The notes beneath the pieces were generated by a model, which saw only the letters and a program-made list of their open reading frames with translations, ran no database searches and was not told the origin of the DNA. Made by a program: the position numbers and the translations under genes. DNA of 64,000 nucleotides from Myxococcales bacterium (GTDB lineage Bacteria; Myxococcota_A; Polyangia; Polyangiales; Polyangiaceae): assembly GCA_004193285.1 (NCBI GenBank), contig SECP01000005.1:1-64000 (forward strand), written 5' to 3'. Each line of letters opens with the position of its first letter. The stretch's first letter is position 1. Positions 35,101-44,109 of the stretch are shown here, in pieces.

Positions 35101-37083
35101 GTGCTCAAGCCTCGAACCCTGACCCTCGTCGCGCTCGCCCTCGCGGTCTTGGGCGCGTGCAGCTTCGACCGCACGGATCGCTGGCTGCAGGGCATCACGC
35201 CGCCGCCGCCCGAGTGCGCGCTCAACGCCTCGCGGTGCGTCGGCGCGGTCGTGCAGCGCTGCTTGTCTGGCGTCTCCGGCCCTCACTTCGAGGACCACGA
35301 CGACTGCGGCGCCCGCGGCGAGGTCTGCAACCCGAACGGCTTCGTGTGCACCCCGTGCTTACCCGGAGACGGCACCTGCGAAGGGCTCGACACTTACGAG
35401 TGCGACGCCGCGGGCCAGAAGCGCGTGATGACGGGCACCTGCGACCCGGAGAAGCTCGAAGCGTGCCGGGACGGCGCGTGCGTGAACCTGTGCGCGGCCG
35501 CACGGCGAAATCGCAGCAACGTGGGCTGCGAGTACTGGCCGGTCGATTTGGACAACGCTCGCGTGGACGACACGCTGAACGCCGCCGCCCAGCAGTTTGC
35601 GGTCGTCGTCTCCAACCCGGAGCCCGAGGTGACGACCGAGGTCGTCGTCGAGCAAGACGACTCGCAGCCGGGCGAGGAGCCTCGGCTCGCGGAGGTCGCG
35701 CGCGTGCGCATCCCTCCGTTCAGCTTGCGAGTCATCAAGCTCGGGCCTCGCGAGGTGGATGGCTCGGAGGATGGCAGCTACAACACCGGCACCCACACCG
35801 CGCTGACCCGCCACGCTTACCGCGTGCGCTCGAACTTCCCGGTCGTTGCCTACCAGTTCAATCCGCTCGAGAACGTCAACGTGTTCTCCAACGACGCGTC
35901 GCTCCTCAAGCCGACGGAGGCGCTGGACCCGGGCGGGAGCGGCGAGGCGCTGATGTACGCGGTGCTGGGCTGGCCCCAAACCATCGCCAACACCAGCAAC
36001 CCCGACACCAACTTCTCGAGCTCGGAGCCCGCGAATTTCCGGGCATTTCTTACCCTCGTAGGCACGCGTGAGCGCACGCGGGTTCGCGTCAAAACCCAGG
36101 CGCGCATCCTCGGGGGCGGCCCCATCCCGGCCACGGAGGCGGGCGGCGAGGTGACCTTCACGCTGAACCCGTTCGACGTCGCCAACTTGGAGACGGACGA
36201 GTTCAACGCGGACTTCACCGGCAGCATCGTGTGGGCCGACCACCCCGTCGTTGGCTTCACCGGCACGGAGGCGAGCGACGCCCCGTTCTTCGAGACTCTG
36301 CGCGACCGCCGCTGCTGCGCGGATCATCTCGAAGAGCAGCTCGACCATGTGCGCACCTCGGGGCAGCAGTTCGTGGCCACGGTTTCGCCGAACCGCACCC
36401 GCGCCCTCGCAGCGGCCGGCGCGGACATCGGCTCGCAAGAGCAGACCGAATATTTTCGGGTCATGGCCACCACCGAGCGAGGAGCCCGCATCAAGACCTC
36501 GCTGGAGGGCGAGCAAGCCGAGGTCACCCTCAGCGGCTTGGGCGACTACGCGGACTTACGCAGCACGCGCCACTTCACGCTCGACAGCGACGCCCCCGTG
36601 CAGCTCTCCGCGGTTTCCCCCAGCCAAGAAGACGGCAACGTGCCGAGCTCCTTGCCCGGCGGTGACCCGAGCCTGCTGATCGTGCCGCCCATCGAGCAGT
36701 TTCGCAGCAGCTACGTGTTCCTGACGCCGGACAAATACAGCTTCGACTTCGTACGCATCATCGCGAGCCCTCGCACCGGCGTGGGGCTAGACGGCCGGCT
36801 CGTGACCGATAATCCGAGCTGCGAGCAGGCGGCCGCGGACGGCTTGACGGAGGAGGAGCGCGGCGGCCCGCCGGCGCTCGTCGTTTACACCTGCCAGCTC
36901 AGCTTCCCGACCGTGGACATGAGCCGGCCGCGGCCCGACAATCTCTCGCCGGGTCGACAGAACGACGGCGTGCATCGCATCCTCGCGAACGAGCCGGTCG
37001 GAGTCATCGTCGACGGTTTCGACTTTTACGTGAGCTACGCGTACGCGGCCGGTACGGACTTGTCTTTCATCGTCCCGCTTTGA
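35101..37083 (+). CDS. Surface lipoprotein, IgGFc-binding N-terminal-type
   Basis: 660 aa from a GTG at 35101, which gives a clean signal and lipobox LGAC; the longer open frame is a shadow of the previous gene. A Cys-rich region (about residues 35-145) precedes a module of the IgGFc-binding type: HAYRVRSNFPVVAYQFNPL, NVFSNDASLLKPTEAL, VWADHPVVGFTGTEA and CCADHLEEQL. Proteins with this module are common in myxobacteria but their ligands are unknown. It ends convergently with the zincin gene, overlapping by 17 bp. Confidence 0.8.
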   Translation: MLKPRTLTLVALALAVLGACSFDRTDRWLQGITPPPPECALNASRCVGAVVQRCLSGVSGPHFEDHDDCGARGEVCNPNGFVCTPCLPGDGTCEGLDTYECDAAGQKRVMTGTCDPEKLEACRDGACVNLCAAARRNRSNVGCEYWPVDLDNARVDDTLNAAAQQFAVVVSNPEPEVTTEVVVEQDDSQPGEEPRLAEVARVRIPPFSLRVIKLGPREVDGSEDGSYNTGTHTALTRHAYRVRSNFPVVAYQFNPLENVNVFSNDASLLKPTEALDPGGSGEALMYAVLGWPQTIANTSNPDTNFSSSEPANFRAFLTLVGTRERTRVRVKTQARILGGGPIPATEAGGEVTFTLNPFDVANLETDEFNADFTGSIVWADHPVVGFTGTEASDAPFFETLRDRRCCADHLEEQLDHVRTSGQQFVATVSPNRTRALAAAGADIGSQEQTEYFRVMATTERGARIKTSLEGEQAEVTLSGLGDYADLRSTRHFTLDSDAPVQLSAVSPSQEDGNVPSSLPGGDPSLLIVPPIEQFRSSYVFLTPDKYSFDFVRIIASPRTGVGLDGRLVTDNPSCEQAAADGLTEEERGGPPALVVYTCQLSFPTVDMSRPRPDNLSPGRQNDGVHRILANEPVGVIVDGFDFYVSYAYAAGTDLSFIVPL

Positions 37084-38488
37084 CGGCCGGGCGCAGCACC
37101 GGGACGAGCGCGCTCGGGCCGGATTGAGCGAGCGCTCGTGCGCAATCCGCACGCGAGAGCCGTCGCGGACCGAAGATGGTGGGATCGGCGACGTCCGCAT
37201 CCATGAGCGACCAAGATTGGTCCACGCCGAAATCGTCCGGGTGCCCCGGCATGGCGAGGAAGACGTGGCCGAGCTCGTGGGCGAGCGCGAACGAGCGCGC
37301 GCCAGCCGCGATGGCATTGCGATCCAGCACGACCGCGCTCGTGAGGCTCGAGCCCGTCGCGGCAATGAACGACTCACCGATCCGCTCGCTGCTCTCGAAG
37401 CGGGGAACCACGAACAACTCCACCGTGCTCGGATCCCCGTCGTCGTACGCGCGAAGCAGCGCGCGCTCCTCCGGCGTGCCAACGAAGGCGTCTCCGTCGC
37501 CGAAATGGGAGAGGCCATCGCTCAAGTCCAGCTCCGTGACGCACACCGGCAGGCTCGGATCCGAAGAGCCGGCGACGCGCGGGGCCGCCGCGCCGCGAAG
37601 CCAGAGGTCCGCGCTCGGCAGCGCTTCGGCGGCCGAACGCTGGTTCTCGAAGACGGAGCCGGCGACTCCGAGCGCGTCGGCCAAGCGGCGAGCGACCGAG
37701 AGCGGGCTCTCCCCGGCCCGAGTTTGCACCTGCGCTTGCTTCGAGCCCTGGCTGAAGGTCACGGTGCCGCCCGCGGCCGGCAGCCCCGCGTCGCAGCCCA
37801 CCGCCACGAGCTGCCCCCGTGGTGGGTCCACCACTTCCACGCTCAGAGCGCTTAGCTGCACGCCGCACTGGGCCCACACCCCGGCTGCCGTCGCGAGCTC
37901 GCGCTCGACCACCTGGCGTGCGCCCGCATCCGTACCGCCCACCGCGGGCGCGCCGCGGGGGTACGCGCGCAGCACGAGCACCCGGAGCCTCGCCTCCAAG
38001 CTCGGGCTGCCGTTGGGCCCCGTCACCGGTAGCTCCAGGAGCGTCCGGCCCGCGCTCGTGAGCCGCAGCTTGCCGCCCAGCTCAGCGCGGAGCGACCGCC
38101 GCTCGAGGGCGGGGTGGCGCCGCTCGAGCTCGTCCGCCACCAACCGAAGGGCCGCGGTGCGCCGGCACACGAGCTCCGGCGCGACGCCCTCCGGGCAGGT
38201 CGTAGGCTCCGCGCGCAGGCTCACGAGCACGTCCAGCGGCCGGCCCTTCGCGCCGAAGGTGAGCGCCTGCAGCCCTTCGAGCGTGGCGTCCGGCTGCGAT
38301 ATGAGCAAAAAATGCAGGGCCTCGTCGTCAGGCCCCGGTATCTGCCCCAGCTCGGCCGGCAGCGTGCGCGACAGCGCGGCGAACGCTCGCTCCGCCCCGC
38401 GCTCGTTCATCGCCGTGACGAACGCGATCGGCGCCTGCGCCCGCGCGGTGGCGCTCAAGAGCACGATCGCCGCCGCCAGCGCCTTCAT
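37067..38488 (-). CDS. Exported zincin-type metalloprotease-like protein
   Basis: 473 aa from the ATG at 38488, coupled to the previous stop (ATGA). It has a signal peptide (ALAAAIVLLSATARAQA). Near the C-terminus lies ALAHELGHVFLAMPGHPDDF, an HExxH zinc site with a third His after eight residues, and SLMDAD can serve as a Met-turn. The region before it is beta-rich and not recognised. Spacing differs from the classic HExxHxxGxxH, so the protease family is unclear. It is encoded after a helical-repeat protein. Confidence 0.7.
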   Translation of the reverse strand: MKALAAAIVLLSATARAQAPIAFVTAMNERGAERAFAALSRTLPAELGQIPGPDDEALHFLLISQPDATLEGLQALTFGAKGRPLDVLVSLRAEPTTCPEGVAPELVCRRTAALRLVADELERRHPALERRSLRAELGGKLRLTSAGRTLLELPVTGPNGSPSLEARLRVLVLRAYPRGAPAVGGTDAGARQVVERELATAAGVWAQCGVQLSALSVEVVDPPRGQLVAVGCDAGLPAAGGTVTFSQGSKQAQVQTRAGESPLSVARRLADALGVAGSVFENQRSAAEALPSADLWLRGAAAPRVAGSSDPSLPVCVTELDLSDGLSHFGDGDAFVGTPEERALLRAYDDGDPSTVELFVVPRFESSERIGESFIAATGSSLTSAVVLDRNAIAAGARSFALAHELGHVFLAMPGHPDDFGVDQSWSLMDADVADPTIFGPRRLSRADCARALAQSGPSALVPVLRPAVKAGR

Positions 38489-39747
38489 GCGCAGCCGCCT
38501 TGCTGCACCCGGCGGAAGTTCTGTTCGGAGACGACCGAACCCAAGAGCTGCCCGGCTGCGCTCACCCGTACGAGTGACGACCAACCCAACGCCGGCAGGT
38601 GCCGCGAGCTGTCCAGCTCACTGACCAAACGAAGCGCGTCTTTCGGCTGCCCGCAGTCGAACAGGGCCGCGGCGGCGAGCGCGCGCAACGCGTCTTTTCT
38701 GGGCGATTTGCCGACTTGGAGCAGCACCGAGGCGTAGCCCTGCTGCCCGTAGTCCCGGCACAGGTGCAGCGCCGCTCGCACCGCGTTTTCATCGCCCGGC
38801 GGAGTGGACTTCACGAGGGACTCCAGGGCCGCGCGCGCGTTCGGCACCTGCGCGGCCGCGAGGCGAAACAGAAAGGTCGCGTCACGTTCGGCGCTCGGGC
38901 GGTCGCTGAGCCGCGCCATCAGCTCGAGCGTGGGGCGGGCGGTGGGCGCGTCCGCTCGCGAGTCCAACGACCACGCGACGAGCGACCACGCCGCTCGCGC
39001 GCTCTCCGGCCCGTCTTTGGCTCGCGACGTGGCTTCGCGCAGGGGCGAGTCGTCACCCGCGCGCGTCGCCACCTCGCCGAGCAGCAGCCAGCGCCCGAGG
39101 TGGCGCTCTGCGTCCCGCAGCACGGCGATCGCGGGCGCGATCTCGACCGGTAGCGCTGGCTGCGACAGGAGCCACAGGAAAAGCTCGCTACAGAGCGCGA
39201 TGCGGTGCGCTTCCTTGATTTTGGGTGCGAGCGAGGCGATGCGGCCGCCGCGCGCCTCCCCGCGCGAGAGCCGCGCCACCTCTGCCGCGAACGCGACGAC
39301 CGGGTGACGGCTCTGCGCGGCGCGCGACAGCGGCTCGCTCAGCGATGGGTCTCGGGTGAAGCACGCAGCCGACAGTGACGCGAGCCCGCCCGCGTCGTCG
39401 GCGCCGAGCACTTTGGCGAGCACCGGCACCAGGCCGGCCTCGCGTTGCTCGCTGAGCGCCCGCACCGCCGCGCCGTACAGCGGCCTCTCGAACGAGCCAC
39501 GGCGCGCGACCGTCTGCACGGCGACGAGCAGCTCTTGCTTGAGCTCCGCCGAGTGCGCGGCTAGCGCGCGCAGAGTCCCGGCCAAACGAGCCTCGTGCGC
39601 CGGACGCCGCCGCAGGGCCGAGCGCACCTCACCCACCAGCCGCGCCAGGGCTACCTCGCCGATCACGATGAGCTCGTCGATCCCATGACGGGAAGGCGAA
39701 TATACACGAGCAAGAGCGCCACGCCTCACCTTCGCGGTCGCACTCAC
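38485..39747 (-). CDS. HEAT-like helical-repeat protein
   Basis: 420 aa, no signal peptide and no membrane segment. It is almost wholly made of Ala/Leu/Arg-rich helices in pairs (ALSEQREAGLVPVLAKVLGADD, AALHLCRDYGQQGYASVLLQ, RALAAAALFDCGQPKDALRLV), like HEAT or TPR repeats. Probably a cytoplasmic scaffold or binding protein. Its stop overlaps the zincin start by 4 nt. No enzyme motif is visible. Confidence 0.65.
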   Translation of the reverse strand: MSATAKVRRGALARVYSPSRHGIDELIVIGEVALARLVGEVRSALRRRPAHEARLAGTLRALAAHSAELKQELLVAVQTVARRGSFERPLYGAAVRALSEQREAGLVPVLAKVLGADDAGGLASLSAACFTRDPSLSEPLSRAAQSRHPVVAFAAEVARLSRGEARGGRIASLAPKIKEAHRIALCSELFLWLLSQPALPVEIAPAIAVLRDAERHLGRWLLLGEVATRAGDDSPLREATSRAKDGPESARAAWSLVAWSLDSRADAPTARPTLELMARLSDRPSAERDATFLFRLAAAQVPNARAALESLVKSTPPGDENAVRAALHLCRDYGQQGYASVLLQVGKSPRKDALRALAAAALFDCGQPKDALRLVSELDSSRHLPALGWSSLVRVSAAGQLLGSVVSEQNFRRVQQGGCA

Positions 39748-39827
39748 ATTGACCTCATCCAGCGGGGCTTGTAGGAGTTCTCAGTCGCGTCTTTTCTGGC
39801 GCAGTTTTTTTGGAGGCTCTTTTTTCC

Positions 39828-40238
39828 ATGCAGCTCAAGAACTTGGCAGCCACGAGCATCGGCCTGGTCGTCGTCTCGATCGTTTCGCTTGCGTGCAAGA
39901 GCGAGGAGCCCGCGCAGACGAGCGGCTACCCTCAGCAGACGCAACCCGCGGCAGTGGGGCAGGCGCCCCAGCAGCCCGGCTATGGCCAGCCGGTGGCGAC
40001 GACGCCTGCGCCGGTCGGGACGACTCCCGCCCCTGTCGGCACGGTGCCCGCCGCGGCCGCAACCCTGTCGCCTCCTGGCCCGCTGGCCCTGCCCTGCACT
40101 TCGGACGCCCAGTGCGCGACCGCTCGCTGTAACACGCAGTTCGGCAAGTGCGTGTTCCCTTGTCAAAACGACAACGACTGCATCGCGCCCAACCGCTGCA
40201 TGGCCGGCGCCTGCTTGCCGGCGATGCCGGGGCAGTAG
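39828..40238 (+). CDS. Pro/Gln/Thr-rich lipoprotein with Cys-rich C-terminus
   Basis: 136 aa from the ATG at 39828, preceded by TTGGAGG about 11 nt upstream; an upstream TTG is unlikely. Lipobox SLAC (C about 23). The linker is rich in Pro, Gln, Thr and Ala. The end has two CxxDxxC-type modules (PCTSDAQCATARCNTQFGKC and PCQNDNDCIAPNRCMAGAC), like the short Cys motif in the lipoprotein at 10244. The upstream region is unusually T-rich. Function unknown. Confidence 0.7.
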   Translation: MQLKNLAATSIGLVVVSIVSLACKSEEPAQTSGYPQQTQPAAVGQAPQQPGYGQPVATTPAPVGTTPAPVGTVPAAAATLSPPGPLALPCTSDAQCATARCNTQFGKCVFPCQNDNDCIAPNRCMAGACLPAMPGQ

Positions 40239-40272
40239 CCTTCCGGCGCGAGCGCGGTCACACTCGCGCGCC

Positions 40273-40608
40273 ATGTCCATCAGCGAAGAAGACTACGAAG
40301 CGCGCGCCCTCCCCGAGCTGCGCGCGCTCGTGGATGCGCTCGACGCGCTCGAGCTGCCGAACGTCGAGTGCGAGCTCGCCAGTGACATCCTGACGATCGA
40401 GCACGCCAACGGGGACCGCTACGTCGTCAACAGCCACCGCGCCGCGCGCCAGATCTGGATGGCGGCCGAGCGCAACGCTTGGCACTTCGATTGGGACGAC
40501 GAGCGGGCGGCTTGGGTGGCCAAAAAGTCCGGCGACGAGCTGTGGGCCGCGCTCTCGCGAGTGCTCACGACCAAGCTCGGGAAGCCGGTCGCGTTGAGCA
40601 AGGTCTGA
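40273..40608 (+). CDS. cyaY: Frataxin-like iron donor protein CyaY
   Basis: 111 aa from the ATG at 40273. The acidic N-terminal helix (EEDYEARALPELRALVDAL) and the beta core VECELASDILTIEHANGDRYVVN, RQIWMAAERNAWHFDWDD and SGDELWAALSRVL align closely to E. coli CyaY (W and acidic ridge kept). Frataxin binds iron and regulates IscS in Fe-S assembly. The matching cysteine desulfurase is at 13791, not adjacent. It lies 34 bp after a lipoprotein gene and converges on the thiE gene. Confidence 0.9.
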   Translation: MSISEEDYEARALPELRALVDALDALELPNVECELASDILTIEHANGDRYVVNSHRAARQIWMAAERNAWHFDWDDERAAWVAKKSGDELWAALSRVLTTKLGKPVALSKV

Positions 40609-40612
40609 GCCC

Positions 40613-41248
40613 TCAGCGGAGGCACGCGAGGGCCGCGAGCAGCGGGGACGGCTCAGGTGCGAGCGCGGCGCCGATAGCGGCCACGCCCGCCGCCCCCGCG
40701 GCGACGCAGCCGGCGGCGGTGTCCGCGGTGACGCCGCCGAGCGCGTACAAGGGGTAGGCCTGGTGACGGGCTCGCAGCTGCTCGCCCAGCGCGCTGAGCG
40801 CTGGCAGGCCAAGGGCCGGTCGCTCTTTGCGGGGCGCCAGGACGGGCGAGACGAGCAGCGCGTCGACCCCCTCTAGCTCGGCTACCGGCGACTGCTCGAG
40901 AGCACCGTAGTGCCACGCGCGCGAGACGCTCATCGCGGCCGGCAACCACTGGCGCGCCGTGCGGGCGCTCACGCTCGCCTCGCCCAGGTGAAGACCATCC
41001 GCGGCGAGCAGTAGCGCAAGATCCAGACGATCCGCGACCCACAGCGCTTGCCCGTGCTCGCGCGCGGCGTCTCGCAAGGCTCCGCCCAGAGCGAGCCGTG
41101 CCCGCGCCGACAGCGCATGATCCCGCAAGAGCAGGGCGACCGTGCCGGGCCTGGCGAGCGCCGCTAGCCGCCGAAAGCGCGCGACGAGCTGCGGCGCGGG
41201 CAGCACGCTCACGTCCGTGATCGCGATGAGCCGCGGCAGCGCTCGCAT
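40613..41248 (-). CDS. thiE: Thiamine phosphate synthase-like (ThiE/TenI)
   Basis: 211 aa. It has the ThiE barrel pattern: LIAITDVSVLP, VALLLRDHALSARARLALGG, a middle part ending in GLHLGEASV, VSPVLAPRKERPALGL and YALGGVTADTAAGCVAAGAAGVAAIGA. Some catalytic-loop residues differ from the classic FPT/TKx pattern, so it may be TenI-like rather than a full ThiE. It overlaps the VanZ-type gene upstream by 1 nt. Confidence 0.82.
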   Translation of the reverse strand: MRALPRLIAITDVSVLPAPQLVARFRRLAALARPGTVALLLRDHALSARARLALGGALRDAAREHGQALWVADRLDLALLLAADGLHLGEASVSARTARQWLPAAMSVSRAWHYGALEQSPVAELEGVDALLVSPVLAPRKERPALGLPALSALGEQLRARHQAYPLYALGGVTADTAAGCVAAGAAGVAAIGAALAPEPSPLLAALACLR

Positions 41249-41661
41249 CAGCCGCTCCCCTCCGGGGGCGCCCCCGCGCGGAGCCCACGGAGGGCCGCGT
41301 AAGCGAGCGCGGCGCCGAGCGCATCTGCCAGAAAGTCCGCCCAGTCGGCGGAGCGGTAGCGCGTGAACGACTGCAGCACCTCGAGGGCTCCCCCGAGCAG
41401 CGTCGCGCCGAGGGCCCCAAAGCGCGCAGCTCCCAGGCCTCGAAGCCCGAGCTGCAGCCCGACGCGCGAAAGCAGAGCCGCCAAGCCTCCAAACGCGCCG
41501 GCGTGCCAGACCTTGTCCGCGAGCTCGAAATCAGGCCCGGGCAGCGATTTGAGCGGGATCAGGCCGAACCAGAAGAGCACCGCCAGGTAGGCCACGGCGG
41601 GCAGCGCATCCAGCCAGGGCCCGCGCGGGCGGAGCCAGAGCTTACCGAGGAAGGTCATCAC
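41248..41661 (-). CDS. VanZ-family membrane protein
   Basis: 137 aa with four membrane segments. VanZ core: an N-terminal hydrophobic helix, LADKVWHAGAFGGLAALL, then GALEVLQSFTRYRSADWADFLADALGAALAY. The family is named after VanZ of glycopeptide resistance but most members have other or unknown roles. It lies between an MFS transporter gene and thiE with overlaps at both ends (4 nt and 1 nt), which makes a shared operon very likely. Confidence 0.85.
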   Translation of the reverse strand: MMTFLGKLWLRPRGPWLDALPAVAYLAVLFWFGLIPLKSLPGPDFELADKVWHAGAFGGLAALLSRVGLQLGLRGLGAARFGALGATLLGGALEVLQSFTRYRSADWADFLADALGAALAYAALRGLRAGAPPEGSG

Positions 41662-42887
41662 GCTTTTGCGAGCGCCGCCGTCTCCTCGAGCTCTCGACGG
41701 TTCGTTTCCGGTAGCCAGAGGAAGATCAAACCGAGCGCGATGAGCGGGAAGATCACGCTCGCTCGCAGCGGCGCGCCAAGCCCCAGCTGCCCTACCAGCT
41801 CACCGAGCAAGAGTGGAGAGAAGACGTAGCCGATGCGGCCCAGTAAGTTATTGGAGAGCGCTACCGCGCTGCCGCGCACGTCGGTCGGGAACAGCTCGGT
41901 CATGAAGGTGTTGAGCACCGTGAGCACCGCGTTGATCCCGAAGATGCCGAGCGTCATGCTGAGCATGAGCGGCCCGATGCCTGACAGCGTGTACCCGCCG
42001 AGGACCCCGAGGATGGTCGCGGCGTAAATCACCGCCGCGCCGCGCTTGCGGCCAATCGCGTCCAGCATGCGGCCGGCAAAGAAGACGAGAGGCATCGAGA
42101 CGAGCGCCGCCACGGTCATGATCAGGCCCACTTGGCCGTGGGTCAGCGCGCGCTCTTCCAGCGCAAAATCCTTCCAGAACGTGACCGCGTTATTGGTGCA
42201 AACGTAGGACAGAAACCAGATGGCCCCGAGCTGCAGGACCCGGCGCCGGTGCGGCCCGCGCAGCACGCTCCAAAGCGGCGGAGCACCCTCGCTCGAGGTA
42301 CTCTCGCTGAAGCGCTTCGTCTCGCGTAGCCCTCGCCGCGCGAACATCATCAGCACCAGCGGGATGACGCCCACCAGGTACACGCTGCGCCAACCGAGCG
42401 GAGTTTTCAGCAGCAGCGGGACCACGCCGGCGCACACGATCGAGCCGAGCCCCGCGGCCGCGCTCACCACGCCGATCACCGTACCCCGACGCTCGGCCGG
42501 GTACTCCTCGGCGGCCACGACCATGCTCGTCGCCCACTCCCCGATCAGGAAGATCCGCGCGACCATCTGCAGCGCTCCGAACACGAGCGCGTTCGGAGCC
42601 CACGCGGACAGAAACGTGAAGAGCGCGTAGCCGGCGATCGTGACCGAGAGCACGCGCTTCCTGCCCCAACGGTCCGCGCGGCGCACCAGCAGGAAGGCCA
42701 AAATCGTGCCGAAATTGATGAGCGTGACCAGCCACGTCTCCTCGCGCAGCGTGATGCCGAAGCTCTCGCGCAAGCTCGGCAAGAGCTGGGTGATCGCGAA
42801 AAAATCGTACCCTTCGAAGAAGTTCGCGACGCTCAGGAACACGAACAGGCGCTTTTGATAGCTGGTGAACGGCGCCGGTGAGCTCAC
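41658..42887 (-). CDS. MFS transporter, sugar/aromatic-acid-transporter-like
   Basis: 409 aa, 12 membrane segments. MFS signatures: [12 protein letters not shown] in the loop between TM2 and TM3 (normally GxxxDRxGRR/K), [23 protein letters not shown] in TM4-5, [12 protein letters not shown] in the loop between TM8 and 9, and [14 protein letters not shown] in TM10-11. This pattern fits the metabolite:H+ symporter or AAHS families. It is between thiG and the VanZ gene with 4-nt overlaps, so thiamine precursor transport is a guess from context. Confidence 0.88.
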   Translation of the reverse strand: MSSPAPFTSYQKRLFVFLSVANFFEGYDFFAITQLLPSLRESFGITLREETWLVTLINFGTILAFLLVRRADRWGRKRVLSVTIAGYALFTFLSAWAPNALVFGALQMVARIFLIGEWATSMVVAAEEYPAERRGTVIGVVSAAAGLGSIVCAGVVPLLLKTPLGWRSVYLVGVIPLVLMMFARRGLRETKRFSESTSSEGAPPLWSVLRGPHRRRVLQLGAIWFLSYVCTNNAVTFWKDFALEERALTHGQVGLIMTVAALVSMPLVFFAGRMLDAIGRKRGAAVIYAATILGVLGGYTLSGIGPLMLSMTLGIFGINAVLTVLNTFMTELFPTDVRGSAVALSNNLLGRIGYVFSPLLLGELVGQLGLGAPLRASVIFPLIALGLIFLWLPETNRRELEETAALAKA

Positions 42888-43663
42888 TCGATGAGCCCCG
42901 CCTCGGGGCTCGAAGCGTTCGCGTACAGGCGCTTGGGCATCCGTCCCGCCAGGTAGGCCTTGCGCCCCGCGCTCACCGCTTCGCGCATCGCCTCCGCCAT
43001 CAGGAGCGGGTTCTTGGCGCCCGCCACCGCCGTGTTCATCAAGATGCCATGACAGCCGAGCTCCATCGCGATCGCCGCGTCACTCGCGGTGCCGACGCCC
43101 GCGTCCACAATCACGGGCACGCTCGAATGTTCGAGGATGATCCGCAAATTGTAGGGATTGCGGATGCCGAGGCCGGAGCCGATGGGAGCGGCGAGGGGCA
43201 TGACCGCCGCGCAGCCGGCGTCCGCCAGCTTCTTGCAGATGATGGGATCGTCGATGCAGTAGGGCAGCACCGTGAAGCCTTCCTTCACCAGCAGCTTGGC
43301 GGCCTCGAGCGTCTGCTCGTTGTCGGGATAGAGCGTCTTCGGGTCGCCGATGACCTCCAGCTTCACGATGTCCCCGAGGCCCAGCTCCCTCGCCAACCGG
43401 AGGGTGCGCACGGCCTCGTCCGCCGTGTAGCAACCGGCGGTGTTGGGTAGCAGCGTCCAGCGCTTCTGCAACAGCAAGCTCATCATCGAGCCGGCGGCGC
43501 GATCTTTCAGGTCCACCCGCCGCAGCGCGACCGTGACGACCTCCGCGCCGGATGCCTCCAGCGCGGCGCGCGTCTCCTCGACGTCTTTGTACTTGCCGGT
43601 GCCGATGAACAGCCGAGAGCCAAAAGTGAACCGGCCAATTTGGAGCGGATCCGCCTGAGACAT
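42884..43663 (-). CDS. thiG: Thiazole synthase
   Basis: 259 aa from the ATG at 43663, with an AAGAGG site close upstream; a longer frame is less likely. ThiG makes the thiazole phosphate ring from deoxyxylulose phosphate, ThiS thiocarboxylate and an imine. Features: [10 protein letters not shown], the Schiff-base Lys K101 (VKLEVIGD), and [19 protein letters not shown] with [12 protein letters not shown]. No ThiS, ThiF, ThiO or ThiH gene is adjacent. It heads an operon with an MFS transporter, a VanZ protein and a ThiE-like protein. Confidence 0.94.
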   Translation of the reverse strand: MSQADPLQIGRFTFGSRLFIGTGKYKDVEETRAALEASGAEVVTVALRRVDLKDRAAGSMMSLLLQKRWTLLPNTAGCYTADEAVRTLRLARELGLGDIVKLEVIGDPKTLYPDNEQTLEAAKLLVKEGFTVLPYCIDDPIICKKLADAGCAAVMPLAAPIGSGLGIRNPYNLRIILEHSSVPVIVDAGVGTASDAAIAMELGCHGILMNTAVAGAKNPLLMAEAMREAVSAGRKAYLAGRMPKRLYANASSPEAGLIE

Positions 43664-43744
43664 GGCCTCTTCGCTACCGCGTAGGCTCCCGCGCCGCAAC
43701 CACCGGCCGGCGTGCGGCGAGGGCCGCCGCGCCGCGGCCTCCGC

Positions 43745-44023
43745 TCAGACGAAGCCGGCTTTGCGCGTGGAGCCCTGAGTCTCCTCCACCGCGCCGGCGA
43801 ACACGTCTTGCAGGGAGAGCACGAAGAGCTCCCCCTTCTTCGTTTTGGCGTGCACGAGCCCCTGCTCCTGCCGCACGGCCTCGATACGCTGCACGCTGAG
43901 CGTCGCGCTGCCCGAAGAGACGTACAAGGTGAGGACCTTGCCCTCTGGCGAGGCGAAAAAGCCGCTGTCGTCCTTCTTGGCTCCGGAAGCTTCGATCAGC
44001 GCGGCAAAGTGTTCTAGGGTCAT
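43745..44023 (-). CDS. Small conserved-type hypothetical protein
   Basis: 92 aa, no signal peptide, no membrane segment. Predicted small alpha/beta fold with a Val/Leu-rich middle (VLTLYVSSGSATLSVQRIEAV) and a GELFVLSLQDVFAGAVEE end. Not recognised. It is divergent from an orphan Mla-type ATPase, with 86 bp between starts, and 81 bp upstream of thiG on the same strand. Confidence 0.55.
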   Translation of the reverse strand: MTLEHFAALIEASGAKKDDSGFFASPEGKVLTLYVSSGSATLSVQRIEAVRQEQGLVHAKTKKGELFVLSLQDVFAGAVEETQGSTRKAGFV

Positions 44024-44109
44024 GGGCGCGGCTCCTCTTAGAGCAGGTTATGCTGAGCCCAGTAGCCCCGCGTCAAGCGCCATGCGACGCTCCGGGCCGC
44101 GGAACGCGT

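Noticed and set aside
38485..39747. HEAT-like protein as a bilin-lyase or PBS-lyase enzyme
   Set aside because: Only the helical repeat pattern is visible; there is no motif that supports an enzyme.
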